A DNA stretch of 64,000 bases. It comes from Sophora flavescens. Taxonomy: Eukaryota; Streptophyta; Magnoliopsida; Fabales; Fabaceae. Location of the stretch: NCBI GenBank assembly GCA_030762895.1, contig JAUPTC010000048.1, forward strand, positions 92,341-156,340, written 5' to 3'. Below the pieces are notes generated by a model. The model ran no database searches. It had not been told where the DNA came from and saw nothing but the letters and a program-made list of their open reading frames with translations. The translations under genes and the position numbers were made by a program. Shown in pieces: positions 32,341 to 43,978 of the stretch. The number at the start of each line of letters is the position of its first letter. Positions within the stretch are counted from its first letter, which is position 1.

Positions 32341-34205
32341 TTTGAAAAGTTTTATATTGAGAGTAAAGGAAGTAAAAATATCAGTAATCTGAAAACCTTT
32401 TTTTTATATATAAATGGTATTTCTAGCAAAACAGAACTGTTAGTCGAAAATTATCCAGTGAATTTCATTTATATAAATAAATTATTCAACTCAAACATTT
32501 AGTTAAAAGATACGTATCTAGTCTAAAAAAAAAAGACCACTTATCTAAAATTGCTGAAGTTATTTTTATCAAACAAAGCAGATGGACATGAAGATTATAT
32601 TTGGACTACTATCCTCACGTCATGCCCACCCATCAGTTTGCTAGTGTAATAATTTTATATTTAAAATTTTCCAATAAAATCCATAGCAGCAAATATCTTG
32701 AACTTACAATATTTTCCTATAACAAAATATCTAAAAATATTCCAATGCAGTATTTGTGATTATATCAGCATTTGGACATTGAGGGACCAACAGGTTTATA
32801 ATCGTAAATTTAAAAGTTCATTAACATAACTTAAGGTACAATTTGAACAGGGCAACCTTTTCAGCTACTTATTCTCAATGACTTTCTATTCATGTTCTCA
32901 AACTTGAATTGAAGTTTGGCTATTGTCTGTGTGTTTCTTACCATTGAGATATTGCAGTGGATGAACAAAATTGATGCATAATATATAATGCTGACAATCA
33001 AGTTTGCAGTTAGCTAGATAATAGTCAACAAAATTTCTATCTTATGGCATTGTTCCTAATTGGCATGGATGGTAGAACAAATAATTGAATAAGAAACACT
33101 TACATGATTAGAAAGGTGATAAGATGAAATAGAAATGTAGGGAAAAAAGAGAGGAAATACATGCTAGTGCAAAGGAACCACTTGCTGTCCTCATCATCTA
33201 TGTAACTTCCATAACAATTCTGACCGAAAATGAGGAACTAATAATGTGGGTTAGTGAGGATTGAACCGTTGTTATTCATTCACATGAGCAAGTAATGAGG
33301 TTTGAAGCTGCAGGTACTCATTTAGTTAAATGAAGGTATGAGACTGACCAAGGAGAGAACAGTTGTAACGTAGAGAATGAAATGTCAATCAACAGAGATG
33401 AACGTTCAACACTGCATAAGTGTGATCTCAGAGTAACTGAAAGTGTGATATCCAAGTTTGTAACTGAAAAAAACATTGTTGAAAACTGGGGATGGTCAAA
33501 GGACAAAGTAACTGAAAAGTAAGGATACAATGGATATTGCTCTTTCAATTGAGATATTAAAAATGGATAAACATGGTAATAAACCAGCAATCTTATATTC
33601 TCTAGTTGAAAATGTTAATCTTCTAAAAAATGAGAGAGATACTGAGGCCTATTTCTTCAGATCCAGTAATGTTGGTCTCAAATTCTTCTTCCTAAACAGT
33701 TTGTGATTCTGCTTACTTGAAATTCCATCATTAAAAACATGACTTTCTGGTCAAAGAGAGGAAAGATATAGAGATGAAAATCGCAAAACCAATCAAATAG
33801 AAGCTTTAAAAACCTTGAAGAAACGACCACAATTAAGTAGTGCCTTGAATCTGAGAGTGCTCCGTCAACATTATTGCTTCACCTATTCATTATATTACTT
33901 TATTTTTACAATTTACTAGTATTATAATTTATTCCTGTACTAAATTTTTTAATTATAATTATAATTTTATTTTTTTAACTATTGCCTAATTTTTTTTAAA
34001 GTTTTATATCTTTTTAATCAGAATACACTAAGGTATAAGTAAGGGTTGGACGAGAAATGAGAAAAAAAATGTGTAAGGAGTGTAAACTTAAAAAAAAGTA
34101 ATTTTATGCAATAATAAATGAAAAGTTAACATATTTTAAAAAAATTAAATGGAGTAACTTGCAAATGAAATTAAATTTAGGAATTTATTTTTAATTATTA
34201 AGAAT
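32341..34205. other. AT-rich stretch without recognisable genes
   Basis: No domain, RNA gene or clear repeat was seen. Part of it may be the 5' part of the Helitron. Confidence 0.55.
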
Positions 34206-34212
34206 GACCTAA

Positions 34213-34440
34213 AAATTTAGTATCACGGGTCTCGGGTTGGCTCCAGCGGTAGGACGCTCCTGCCAGCCCTCTACACCGTCGGATCCGAGCCCCACACACT
34301 ACACCAGCTGGATCCGAGCCCCACACACCACACCAGCCATTGGATCTCGCTGCAGGGCGCTGGACGGGAAGGTCGACAGGAGCGAATCCGTTTTGCAAAA
34401 TGTGGGGTGTAAGTTACATCCTACTCATGTTTGGTGCACG
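34213..34440. other. GC-rich island, tRNA-like or SINE-like, unassigned
   Basis: A roughly 200-bp GC-rich block in a very AT-rich region. It starts with GGGTTGGCTCCAGCGGTAGG, which resembles a tRNA 5' half with box A. It contains GGATCCGAGCCCCACACAC twice (about 34281 and 34312), and a box B-like GGAGCGAATCC near 34379. The A-to-B spacing is too long for one tRNA, so the duplication may separate the boxes of a SINE. It does not encode a recognised protein. Confidence 0.4.
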
Positions 34441-35037
34441 TAGAATCCACCCTTATTAATATATACAAACTACAAAGCATAAACTACAAAGAACCATAAT
34501 GAAGAATCGTATGTCATTGTGGCTTGTCATTGTGTTGTAATCATGGTGTGCTTGCGACCGTGTACTTGGAACCTTCTAAACATGTTAAGGGTAGATATAA
34601 AAAATTAAAAATTATATCATAACTGGTTACTCTGGTTTTTTGTCAAGCAGTAGGTGTGTAGACCTAGAAAATACATCAATTGGGAACAACCCAACCTTTG
34701 CATCACAAAATCTCCCAAATGTGACTAAATCAATAATACATGCCCTTACCACAATATCTTGTCGAAAATAAACCAGAATGTGAGGAACATTTGATGGTTC
34801 ATGGCCTGAACAACTTGTTGATTAGTCACCTCCTCCTCTTTCTTTGTCCATGAAGTCAGCACAATTATGGGGCTAACAAATGTAATTATATATATTCTTA
34901 AATTTGATCTCATTGATTAAATTTAAAATAATCATATGTTAACAAATGTTTCTATTATAATCATATAATTTGTTAATATGGTGAAATTTTGTAAAACAAT
35001 GATGCTATCACAGACACAAAAATTTAATATTGAGAAT

Positions 35038-36005
35038 TAGGGGTGTCCATGGGTGCAGGTTGACCCATGTACCACCAACCCAACCCAACCCTGATTTTGT
35101 GGGTTGATTTGGGTGATTGGGTTAGGTTGGGTTGGGTAAAAACAAAGAGGATCCATAAAGTATGGGTTGGATAATGGGTTTCAAAATTGAAAACCCACTT
35201 AACCCAACCCAAAGAGTAGTTTTGTGTTGATGACATTTGCTTTCTCATTATAATACTTTAGACTTTTAATTGATGGTTGTGGATGATTTTAGGCTTTTAG
35301 ACTTTTAGTTGATGGTGTAGACTTTAGACTTTTGGTTTCAATTACTTTATCATAATGTGATCTTCTTTTTAGTCATGGATAAGCTGTTGGTTTGGACTTT
35401 TAGATCATATTATCATAATTTGTTGATGTAATTTAAAGTTTTAAACATGTTTATTTGTGATTTTTCGTCATTTTTGTCTCAACAAACACGCAAACCGAAC
35501 CAACACTTGTTGGATTGACGAATATCCCCACAAACCAACACGGGTAGGCCACCCCTCCCAAAATTGCTCCAAGTCAAGCACGCTTAAGCTGTGGAGTTCT
35601 TAAGAGATGGGCTCCCGAAAAGAAGAAGCATCTTTTTAGTATAGGTAGTACTAATCAATTCATATAAGTCATCCTCAACTGTATAGTCCCATACCTACAC
35701 AGTCTCAGGATCCTCTCATTCGGGTGTGTAATCGGTTCATTCATGTGTCCCTCCGCCTAGAAGTCTGCTAGGAGCCGCTCCTTGTTCGTGCCTTCTTGCC
35801 CTGGCCTCCCCCCCCCCCCCCCCCACACCACCCAAATGTGAAAATATATGTGTTTTTTGTCAAACCCAATGACCCACCCAACCCATGAGTGGTTGGGTTG
35901 GGTTTCATGAATTTTTTTTTTTGCAAACCCAACCCACTCACATTTGATTGGTTTGGGTCCTAACACTCACTAAACCCAACCCAAACCGACCTATGGACAC
36001 CCCTA
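35038..36005. mobile_element. Non-autonomous hAT-type element (968 bp) with perfect 8-bp target duplication
   Basis: TTGAGAAT at 35030-35037 and 36006-36013 flank inverted ends TAGGGGTGTCCAT and ATGGACACCCCTA. Subterminal DNA is full of CCCAACCCAACC and its inverse. There is no transposase. A Cassandra LTR fragment lies inside (about 35562-35802), so the original element was some 700 bp. Its ends and subterminal composition resemble 12162-12867, suggesting the same superfamily. Confidence 0.92.
35562..35802 (-). repeat. Truncated Cassandra LTR
   Basis: The minus strand matches the Cassandra LTRs at 19474-20358 from the GGCACG(A)ACAAGGAGCGGCT region through TAGGTATGGGACTATACAGT to the 5S-like GAGCCCATCTCTTAAGAACT and GCGTGCTTGACTTGGAGCAA. 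It then stops abruptly, lacking both LTR ends. The right edge is a run of 17 C (35808-35824). Confidence 0.88.
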
Positions 36006-36149
36006 TTGAGAATAATCTCTATACACTCTTATTAAGAAAACAAGAAAATGTATCTACAATTCAACTGCACATAAAATTTTACATTTTCAGAATATTACTA
36101 ACAAACCTTTTTAAAAATTCAAATATTCACTAAACATAAACTTTTGTGT

Positions 36150-36480
36150 TAAAATTTAAAGTGAATATCCTTTTTGGTCACTGAAATTTTTTCGGATCGC
36201 ATTTTAGCCCCTGAAAAAAAAACTCATCGGTTAGTCCCCTCAAATTTTATTCTCGTGAGCCCTTTTAGTTCCTCCATCGGTCAATGCTCATTGACCACCG
36301 TTAAGTGGATGACGTGTGGCGTTATTTATCTAGGTGTACCGTTAATATTTTCCAACATGACATTGTTAAAAAAACCCAAATATGAGCCATTTTGGTCCTC
36401 AACAAATTTTAAGTAATCTATTTTGGTCCTTAACATTTTAATCATGACCCGTTATGGTCCCTGATAACACAACATACATA
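36150..36480. repeat. MITE-like segment with repeated GGTCC/GACCAAAA words
   Basis: The words TTTTTGGTCACTGAAA, TTTTAGCCCCTGAAAA, TTAGTCCCCTCAAATTT, TTTTAGTTCC, ATTTTGGTCCTCAACA and ATTTTGGTCCTTAACA are typical of a common plant interspersed repeat. No precise ends could be set. Confidence 0.45.
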
Positions 36481-36616
36481 CATCATGTAACCATGAAGCA
36501 AGAAGCAACACAGATACACGTCTAAAAGACAGAGAACAAGCAACATACCTACATCATGTAACCATGAAGAAGAAAGAAGCAACACAGATACACATCTAAT
36601 AAAAAACAAAGAACAG
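36466..36616. repeat. Tandem duplication of about 75 bp
   Basis: ACATCATGTAACCATGAAG, then GAAGCAACACAGATACAC and GAACA, occurs twice in tandem with a 3-6 bp indel. Confidence 0.85.
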
Positions 36617-36619
36617 GCC

Positions 36620-37063
36620 TGTCTAAATGAACCATACCAATCAATACTGATAACACAACTAACATAGATAATACATAAAAATTAAACTCTTTATTTTTTA
36701 ATGGAACAATAATATGGACAAAAAAAGACTATTGGTCAATTTTTATTTTTTTCCCAATAGGTTTCACATGATTTTGGTCTCCAACCATCCCTCACATCAC
36801 TAGTTCCTTAAAAAATATGCATGATTTGTAAGCCAAGTTTACACTGTAATCGGTATGGACGTATGGTACCCATCTCCTAACTAGTTTAGGCAAGCATGGA
36901 GTGGGAGATAGTTAATCCCTGATAATATATAGGAAGGCAAGCGAATAACAACCCTTGTCCAAAACCCAAAATATCTCTATGTTTCATCCTTATCCTTCTC
37001 TTCTCCACCACCACCCTTCACTCTCACTTACTTACTTCCCAAACACTACACTCTTCAACATAT
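36620..37063. other. Spacer, no gene identified
   Basis: AT-rich until about 36950. 36970-37060 is a CT-rich stretch (TTCTCTTCTCCACCACCACC) that resembles a plant 5' leader, but no ORF follows because a CACTA-like end begins at 37064. Confidence 0.45.
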
Positions 37064-37560
37064 CACTACAGCGTTTCCTAGTTTAGGCAACAACGAAAAA
37101 CCGTTCCTGGAAGTCTTAAAACCGTTCCCTAAACCTTAGGCAACGGTTAAAAAAGCGTTATCTAGGTGGCCGTTGCCTATTCCCTTAGGCAACGGTTTTT
37201 CGCTTTAGGCCACTGTATATCAATAACCGTTGCCTAAATTTGGGGAATAGACCACGGTTTTTTGAAACCTCCATTGGCAACGGTTTTCATTCATCTGATT
37301 TATGCAACGGTTTCCTAACTGTTGCTAGATGTTTTAGCCACATTTATTTAAATGTTGGCAAATAGTATAAGGAACATTTATTTAACTATTGGTAGATGGT
37401 ATAGGCAACAATTTCATAATTGTTGCTAGACGTTTTAATATAGACAACACTTATTTAAGTTTAGGGAAATAATATATAAAACGGTTAAAACAACTTTAGG
37501 GGACATTTTTGTAATTATTGTAGAATAAATTGGCAACGGTGTTAGCTTTTGTTACATTGT
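37064..37560. mobile_element. CACTA-like terminus with subterminal repeats, other end not found
   Basis: CACTACAG at 37064 begins a region with many copies of GCAACGGTT, AACCGTTGCCTAA and their inverses (at least eight, spaced 20-60 bases), the subterminal architecture of CACTA elements. No matching TGTAGTG end was found to the right before the next repeat unit. It may therefore be a truncated end that once bounded the anthranilate synthase fragments. Confidence 0.6.
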
Positions 37561-37789
37561 GAGGAAAATCTTTTATATGTTTATGTATAACCACTATGTA
37601 CATGAAATACCACCATAATATGAATAAAAATACTAGCATATATAATTGCATTAATTTGCCACAAGTCTGACATATAACTCCAAAATATAGAAGATCAAAT
37701 TAAATTCATCAAATGTAAAAGTTAACATAATAGTTTTCTTCTAAATTTAAAAAAAAATAAAAATCCACAAAGACTTTAGGCATCCATGC

Positions 37790-38084
37790 ATGTTGATAAC
37801 ATCGTTCCCCTTCTGTATCTTGAGATTGATGTTCTTCCTCACCATGAAAATCTTGTTGCCAGCAACTATACCAGCACCAGCTTGAAGGTAAGCAATCCAC
37901 TCCCGGCATTGGTTCAGGTCTTTGTATGAGTACATGTGTCGTACCTTGCTCCTGTTGGAAATACCAATGTCCTGAGAGCTAGAGCAATGTCCATTTCATC
38001 AGAGAAAGAGATATATCCAAATCCTCCACTATAAGGTCCCCGCCTAGTCGCCTTTAACTTGTCAATTAGCTCCATGACCTTCAC
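37790..38084 (-). pseudogene. Anthranilate synthase alpha-subunit fragment (exons near C-terminus)
   Basis: Minus strand from 38084: VKVMELIDKLKATRRGPYSG, GGFGYISFSDEMDIALALRT, LVFPTGARYD and, after a one-base loss, MYSYKD, then REWIAYLQAGAGIVA. These are the highly conserved C-terminal blocks of plant anthranilate synthase component I (ASA), which makes anthranilate from chorismate for tryptophan synthesis. The reading then degenerates. An acceptor-like GATGCAG precedes the exon. The fragment cannot act as an enzyme. A second exon piece lies upstream at 38628-38722. Confidence 0.9.
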
Positions 38085-38627
38085 CTGCATCCACTAGCCA
38101 TCATGTAAGACTGAAGCTGAAGATTCAAACACAAGTTTAATATGCATCAATGGTAACAGCACGCGGAAAACAAATTTGACAATATTATCACGAATAAGTG
38201 AACTTGAAAGTTTCAACATGGGGAGAGCTCCGGCAGCCAAACATGTAATGAAAATCTTAGATAACAAATAAGGAGAAACCAATTGTAATGTATAGCATAG
38301 TATAGCATGTGCACTTAAAGGATGAACAAGCATGCACAAACTAGATTTAGAAGATTGAGATAGAAATACAAGGAGCTGGTCATAGTTTCCTAGAACAAAG
38401 TAACTAACTTGGTTTTATTTTGATGGAAATCTAGAGAAGGACCTAGCTAATAGTGTTGCTTTAGCTTATCTTAAAAAGATAAAACATAGAATGGAAAGGA
38501 AACCATAAGATAGGAGCAGAAGGAGATGATAAAATTCTGTCATTTGGCCATGGTAGGTCATAATTATAAGTCCCATAAAGAATACCTTCTTTTAGAATTT
38601 GGAATAAATTGTAAGTTTACTAAAAAG

Positions 38628-38722
38628 AGATATATCCAAATCCTCCACTGACAGTTCCAATAGGTAATGCAGCACGTAGAGCATCCCAGCTAGTCAAATG
38701 GTCTTGCAACTCTCCTGTAACC
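38628..38722 (-). pseudogene. Anthranilate synthase alpha-subunit fragment (upstream exon, chimeric end)
   Basis: Minus strand reads VTGELQDHLTSWDALRAALP then IGTVSG, the exon just before the 37790-38084 piece in ASA genes. The family continues APKVK, but here the sequence jumps to GGFGYISF, a copy of the words found further downstream in the other fragment. The join falls inside the shared AGTGGAGGATTTGG, so this exon end is a microhomology chimera. Confidence 0.85.
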
Positions 38723-39433
38723 TTTAAATATAATAAATAATGCATTAAATAATGAATATTATTTGTTGAAACTGCAAGATGCAATAAAATATTATCAAGC
38801 CTGACTTATTTGAAAAAGCAAAGCATTTTTTTGGAGGGGGTGGCATCTATGTAATATAGGATACAATTATAGCAACCATTATTACAGAAACTTGTAAAAC
38901 ATAATAGAGAATGATATTCCTAACAATATAAAGCCCATAGTTTCATAATGTGATGGATAATACAAAATATTACCTGATTTAATTCTTCTTTTTCAAGGAA
39001 CACAGACATCTACAATGTTACCAAATATTACCTGATTTAATACAAAATATTACCTGATTTAATTCTTCTATATATGATTATCTGTAAGAGGTCTTCTAAT
39101 TTCTATAAACTTTATTTCCATAAGATATTTTGTAACTTTGGTTTTTCGTTTTGCATGTTAGAAAAAGAAATGTGGTGTTATCACTGGTTTTGGTCCTTTG
39201 TTTCATTTAGGAATTGATAGCATGAATGAAATCTATCTCGTGGTTATGTATTGCAGTGAAATTTTGAATTTCTCTACTAATTTCTCGATATGCTATAGTT
39301 TACTGATTTATATAAGTTAATAATAAATTCTACAAGTTTTGACACTCATTCACTATAATAAATCTAAATGCCTATATTAAATCATAATTCAGACATAAAC
39401 TAGCATACTTATTGTCTTAACATCAAATGCATT
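38723..39433. other. AT-rich spacer, no gene
   Basis: Contains short repeats of AATATTACCTGATTTAAT (near 38971, 39024 and 39046). Nothing else recognised. Confidence 0.55.
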
Positions 39434-40752
39434 ATGAATGCTTTCAATTTACTGGTATTCAAGAGTATGTCATCCTTGCTGTACCAATCATCTCAAAAAG
39501 TGAATCTTGACTTTATTTCAAAATCTCACTTTTTCATCTTTCTCTCTCCAATCACATCACATCACCTTGACTCCTTATCCTCTCTACAAGCAACCCACCT
39601 TCTTTCTTCTTCTTTCTTCTCTTCTTTCTTCTTCTTCCTCTCCAAAACCGCGCCACTCTCCCTCATTCTCTATAAATACCCTTCATTTCCACCATTCATC
39701 ACTTTCCTCCATTTTCTCACACTTTCACTTTACTACCTTTCTTCTTCTTCTTCTTCTCTCTTACAAAGTTTACATTTTTATCAAGCTTTTATCTTAAAGT
39801 TCTTCATCAAAGTTGTTCATCTTGTTAAGGGTAATACTTCTATGTAGTTATTTTTTCAAAGTTTCATCTTTTGTTTCAAAGTTTTCTTCATATGCTCTTT
39901 ATGTGCTTTTAAATTCTAAAACCTCTCAAAAATGGTAGAATACTCCTTTTGAGTTGAAACGACTTTCTATATTCTTTAATTTACGCATACTATCACATAC
40001 TAAAAGGTTGTGTAAAACAAAGTTTCCTAACCTCTTCTTTCTAAGGAGGCCGAAACCATGCATATGGTTTGGATGAATCTTGTTTCAACTTTTACATGTA
40101 TGAGTTTGTATTTAAGTTTCATTTCCAAGATGATCATGGATCAAGGCTCCTTTATGTTAAAGGATGTTATGTCTAAGTGATTAGAAAGTTTAAAGATTTG
40201 TTTTCCAAAATGATCATGGACCAATGCTCCTTTATGTTAAAGGATGCTATATCTAAGTGATTGGAAGGTTTAAAGATTTTTACTCTATTTTTATGTAAAT
40301 ACCAAAACCAATGAGTTTTAAGGCAATGGTGTTTAAGTTTTGTTTTCCAAAATGATCATGTATTAAGACTCCTTGATATAGGAGGATGCTAGGTCCAAGA
40401 GATTGGAAAGTTTGAAGATTTCTAACCCTTATTTTTTGAAAAGGCCGAAACCTTCAATAGTTATGGAAAAGATGTTGAGTTTTGTTTTCCAACATGATCA
40501 TGGACTAAAAAGCTCCTTTATGTTAAAGGATGCTATGTCTAAGTGATTGTAAAGTTTAAAATATTTTCTTGCTTTATTTTCCTATGATGGCCGAATGTAA
40601 CATTTGACCTAGGATGTGTTATTTTATTTTGTTTTCCAAGATGATTATGGATTAAAGCTCCTTTATGTTAAAGGATGCTATGTCCAAAAGATTGGATGAT
40701 TTAAAGATCTCTAACCTCACAAACTTGTTAAAGGATGCTATGTCTAAGTGAA
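39434..40752 (+). repeat. Repeat unit A, left part: LTR-like promoter, leader and diverged tandem repeats
   Basis: A pyrimidine-rich leader with TATAAATACC at 39671 is followed by about five diverged copies of a 100-150 bp unit. Shared words are CAAAATGATCATGGA, GCTCCTTTATGTTAAAGGAT, GCTATGTCTAAGTGATTGGA and AAGTTTAAAGAT, interspersed with GGCCGAAACC. The unit resumes at 53746 after the outer CACTA element. I read it as the promoter/leader part of a long LTR or another multicopy element. ORFs here (for example 39434-39847) are composition-driven Ser/Leu/Phe-rich frames and are not accepted as genes. Confidence 0.6.
39671..39678 (+). promoter_or_regulatory. TATA box in repeat unit A
   Basis: TATAAATA in CATTCTCTATAAATACCC, followed by a CA/CT-rich start region, is a strong plant core promoter by appearance. 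Confidence 0.6.
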
Positions 40753-41020
40753 TAGTGACGAAAATATAGCGGCGGTTACATAAACCGCCGCCGGTTAATG
40801 GATCATCACCTAAATTAGAGGCGGTTTTAATAAATGCCTTAATTTTAGCGGCGGTTTGTTTCAAAACCGCCACAATCATCATTAAATTATCGACGTTTTA
40901 TGATGAACCGCCACAAATTAGAGGTGGTTTTAATAAATGCCTTAATCAAATAAATTTTAGCGGCGGTTTGTTTCAAAACCAATCATCATTAAATTATCAG
41001 CGGTTTATGATGAACCACCG
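40753..41020. repeat. Left subterminal repeats of the outer CACTA
   Basis: GCGGCGGTTTGTTTCAAAAC, GAGGCGGTTTTAATAAATGC and AAACCGCC(G/A)C words recur in both orientations at 20-60 bp spacing, binding-site-like for a CACTA accessory protein. Confidence 0.8.
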
Positions 41021-41715
41021 CAAAATTAATCTATTTTTACATTTCCGCGGGTTCTTAATTAGTTCCCGCTACTTTCACAAAATAACCCACCTAAGAACCC
41101 TAACCCACGCAATTTCTTCTTCAACGCCATCTGAACCCAGCAACATTCTCTGCTTCCGTGCGCAAGGCTTCTTCAACGCTACCAAGTGTCGGTGCCGGTC
41201 CCAATCGCGTGGTTACTTGACGGCGACGGAGAATGGCTACTGGTTGGAGCGATTGCGGCGTTGTGGCCACCTGAAGGAGGCAAAGGGAGGATCTGCGTGG
41301 TTGGGTTGGAACAGTTTCAAGAGAGAAACATGGAAGATTGGATGAATCCGAGATGTCTCTGGTAGCTCGAGCTCGTACGCCATGGACCCAAACGACGGCG
41401 GATCCGAAGCGGACCATAAAACCGGTTGGAAAGCTTTTGACAGATGTTTGGCGATAGGGTTGGCAATTTCTTGCTTTGGTGAGATTACACGGCTTCGTGA
41501 ACCCTAACACAGACAAGGCAGGTGTTCCTCAAGCTTCGCCACTCTCCTTTTTCACTACTCTGTTATTCTTTGCTTTTTTGTTCTCGCTTCAATTCAATGG
41601 AAATCACTGATACTCTGTGCGTTTTCTTACCTTCAGATCTCTTTAATTTGCTTCTTTCATTTTCATATTAATGCTTTGCTTGTGTTAAGTCAAGTGCTTT
41701 GTCAATTTTCTATAG
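41021..41715 (+). other. Leader-like region of the outer CACTA
   Basis: Changes from AT-rich to a balanced, CT-containing composition (TTCTTCTTCAACGCCATCTG, GTGGTTACTTGACGGCGACG). It has the look of a 5' leader with first exon, but the ORF at 40968-41345 has no recognisable domain. Confidence 0.45.
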
Positions 41716-43978
41716 GAATCTGTCAAGCTTGAACCTGACTGGGAAGGTAGCATATATGGGGAAATCCATGTATGTTTTGGATTTATTTGGTTCAACCTTA
41801 TACCCTTACATTTCCATCTCAAACCTATATATCTCTAAGCTGTAAATTTTGATTGTTGTATTCAATTTGAACTCTGTTATTCTGGCAATCACAGAGACCA
41901 TAATTATTTCCTTCTCCTAGTTTAATCTTCTCCATTGATATGTCATATTAAGATTTCTGAAGCTGTAGTTTTTTTCACTATCTACAGATATCATCTTAGG
42001 AGCTATTTGTGGTTCCACATTTGTACAAACATTCTTCAGTGTCAAAACTCAAAAAGACTTAAACATAATGAATCTCATTAGTGTGTTTTTATACTATGGA
42101 TTACTGTGATTCTTTTTATCCACAATATGAACAATGTGGAAGGAAAGTACCACTCTCACAAGAAGCATAAGAAAGTTTCCCCGTCTCCTAAGCCTCCTGC
42201 CAATTCTCCTAAACCAGAGGACCCTTCTTCACCCCCTTCCAATTCTCCTAGTGTCCCCTCTGACCCTTATCCCAATGATCCTGGGGATTCCCCTTCAGAC
42301 TATGTTTTGATGTAACATCCTTTGGGGCAGTTGGAGATGGTTCAACTGATGACACAGCTGCATTCAGGGAAGCATGGAAAGCAGATTGTGCAGTGGAAAA
42401 TGGGGTTGTTCTAGCTCCAGAAAACTACTGTTTTAAGATCACTTCAACTATCTTTTCAAGTCCATGCAAGCCAGGACTAGTATTTCAAGTAAGAATGCTT
42501 GTTCGATTTCCTAGTTCATCACATCATTCTTGTGTTTGATGCGCACCTGATAACAAACTATATAACTATATATTATCATATCATGTGTTTGAGATGAATC
42601 AAATAATAGCATGATTGGATATAAATACATAGCTCACTAACAAGGTTCAAATGTAAACAGGTGGATGGTACTCTCATGCCACCAGATGGACCAATTTCTT
42701 GGCCTGAAGCAGATAGCCGAAATCAATGGCTTGTGTTTTATAAACTTGATCAAATGACTCTTAATGGGACTGGAATCATAGAAGGCAATGGAGAGCAATG
42801 GTGGGATCTCCATTGCAAACCTCACAGGGTAATCATTTCATCTAGTCACCATTATTAACTTTCATCCCATTAATGTTGTTGTTATTTGATGTTGAATGAA
42901 ATCACACTAAATGGTAGTAAAAAATGGCATTTCAGGGTCCCAATTGAAAAACTGTTTCAGGACCATGTGATAGCCCTACAGTGAGTGAACTATTCAAAAT
43001 TCAACTCTTCCTTTAGATAACTGTTCTAATGTTATTTTTTATCTTATTAGTCTTAGAATTGTTTCACTTTTGGTTTATAGATGATACGGTTCTTCATGAG
43101 CTCCAATCTGGTGCTGAGTGGGCTAAAAATTCAAAACAGTCCTCGGATCCATATAAAATTTGATGGCCGCCAAGGAGGCTTTGATTGATAAGTTGTCCCT
43201 TTATTCGCCTAAACTCAGCCCCAATACTGATGGAATCCACCTAGGAAACACGAGGGGTGTTGGGATATATAACACCATGATAAGCAATGGTAAAGACTAA
43301 AGAGAATTTTGTTACTTGCTCAATATGGCTGTTTGGTTATTAGTTCTATATTTCTTATATATATGTCAGGTGATTAGTTTATAAGAACTGAACATGATTT
43401 CTGTGCTCAACTTGTTCATCTGTATGAACTCTAGTCTTATTTTATTTCTATTATTTCCTATGTGCATGTTGTCTTTGTCTTCTTGTCCTTTGGAGTTTTC
43501 CCCTTTGACACAAGTGTCGATCACATTTCTTTCTCATGTAATTGAAGGGATTTGTCTGATAATCAGCTATATGGTGATATACCTTTCTCCATATCCAAGC
43601 TAAAGCAACTTGAGTTTTTGTAAGTTTGAAATCAGAATATGGCATTCAATATGTCCTGCTTTTTTACTTGAACATGATTCCTAAGTTGAGCTGGTGTTTG
43701 CAGGAACTTGAAGAGTAATCAGTTGACTGGTCCTATTCCCTCAATTTTAAACCAAATTCCAAACCTGAAGACTCTGTAAGTTTTATTTTTAAGACTCTCT
43801 AACATTCAACATTGATTCAAATTGTAGTTTTCTTGTTGTATATCTATTACCATTGCTTAGGCTGCTCTGAAGTAAGTTCTAATTACTCTTCTGTCTTGTT
43901 TAAAGTGATCTTGCTCGAAATAGGCTCACTGGGGGAGATACCAAGACTACTCTACTAGAATGAAGTTTTGCAATACTT
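41716..43978 (+). pseudogene. ERECTA-family LRR receptor exons, captured fragments
   Basis: Three exons of exactly 72 nt each (43549-43620, 43704-43775, 43907-43978) encode LRR units: DLSDNQLYGDIPFSISKLKQ, LNLKSNQLTGPIPSILNQ with IPNLKTL, and DLARNRLTGG, the last running into a stop. They are split by introns with GT-AG ends. One 24-residue LRR per 72-bp exon is the hallmark of ERECTA/ERL receptor kinase genes, which control organ growth and stomatal patterning. A short earlier piece (NLSSLNLTGK, 41716-41746) has the same origin. Polygalacturonase exons are interposed at 42106-43290, so the two host genes are intermingled. No kinase part is present. Confidence 0.88.
42106..43290 (+). pseudogene. 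Polygalacturonase (GH28) 5' half, captured fragment
   Basis: Exon 1 to 42488 has a K/H/P/S-rich segment (KYHSHKKHKKVSPSPKPP), then after a frameshift near 42305 FDVTSFGAVGDGSTDDTAAF and REAWKADCAVENGVVLAP. Exon 2 (42661-42828) has DGTLMPPDGPISWPEAD and GTGIIEGNGEQWWDLHC. Further short exons give GPCDSPT, IRFFMSSNLVLSGLKIQNSP and LSPNTDGIHLGNTRGVGIYN with the catalytic NTD motif. It stops at TMISNGKD, where the family has G-D-D. Polygalacturonases hydrolyse homogalacturonan in cell walls. A matching 3' half lies at 50651-51085 inside the inner element. The long K/H-rich N-terminal extension resembles the Arabidopsis At1g48100 type. Confidence 0.92.

Noticed and set aside
34237..34443. 68-residue ORF in the GC-rich island
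   Set aside because: It runs through a duplicated 19-mer and has no domain; the reverse frame is open as well.
39434..39847. 137-residue ORF
   Set aside because: Translation of a CT-rich leader; Ser/Phe/Leu bias and an overlapping equally open frame.
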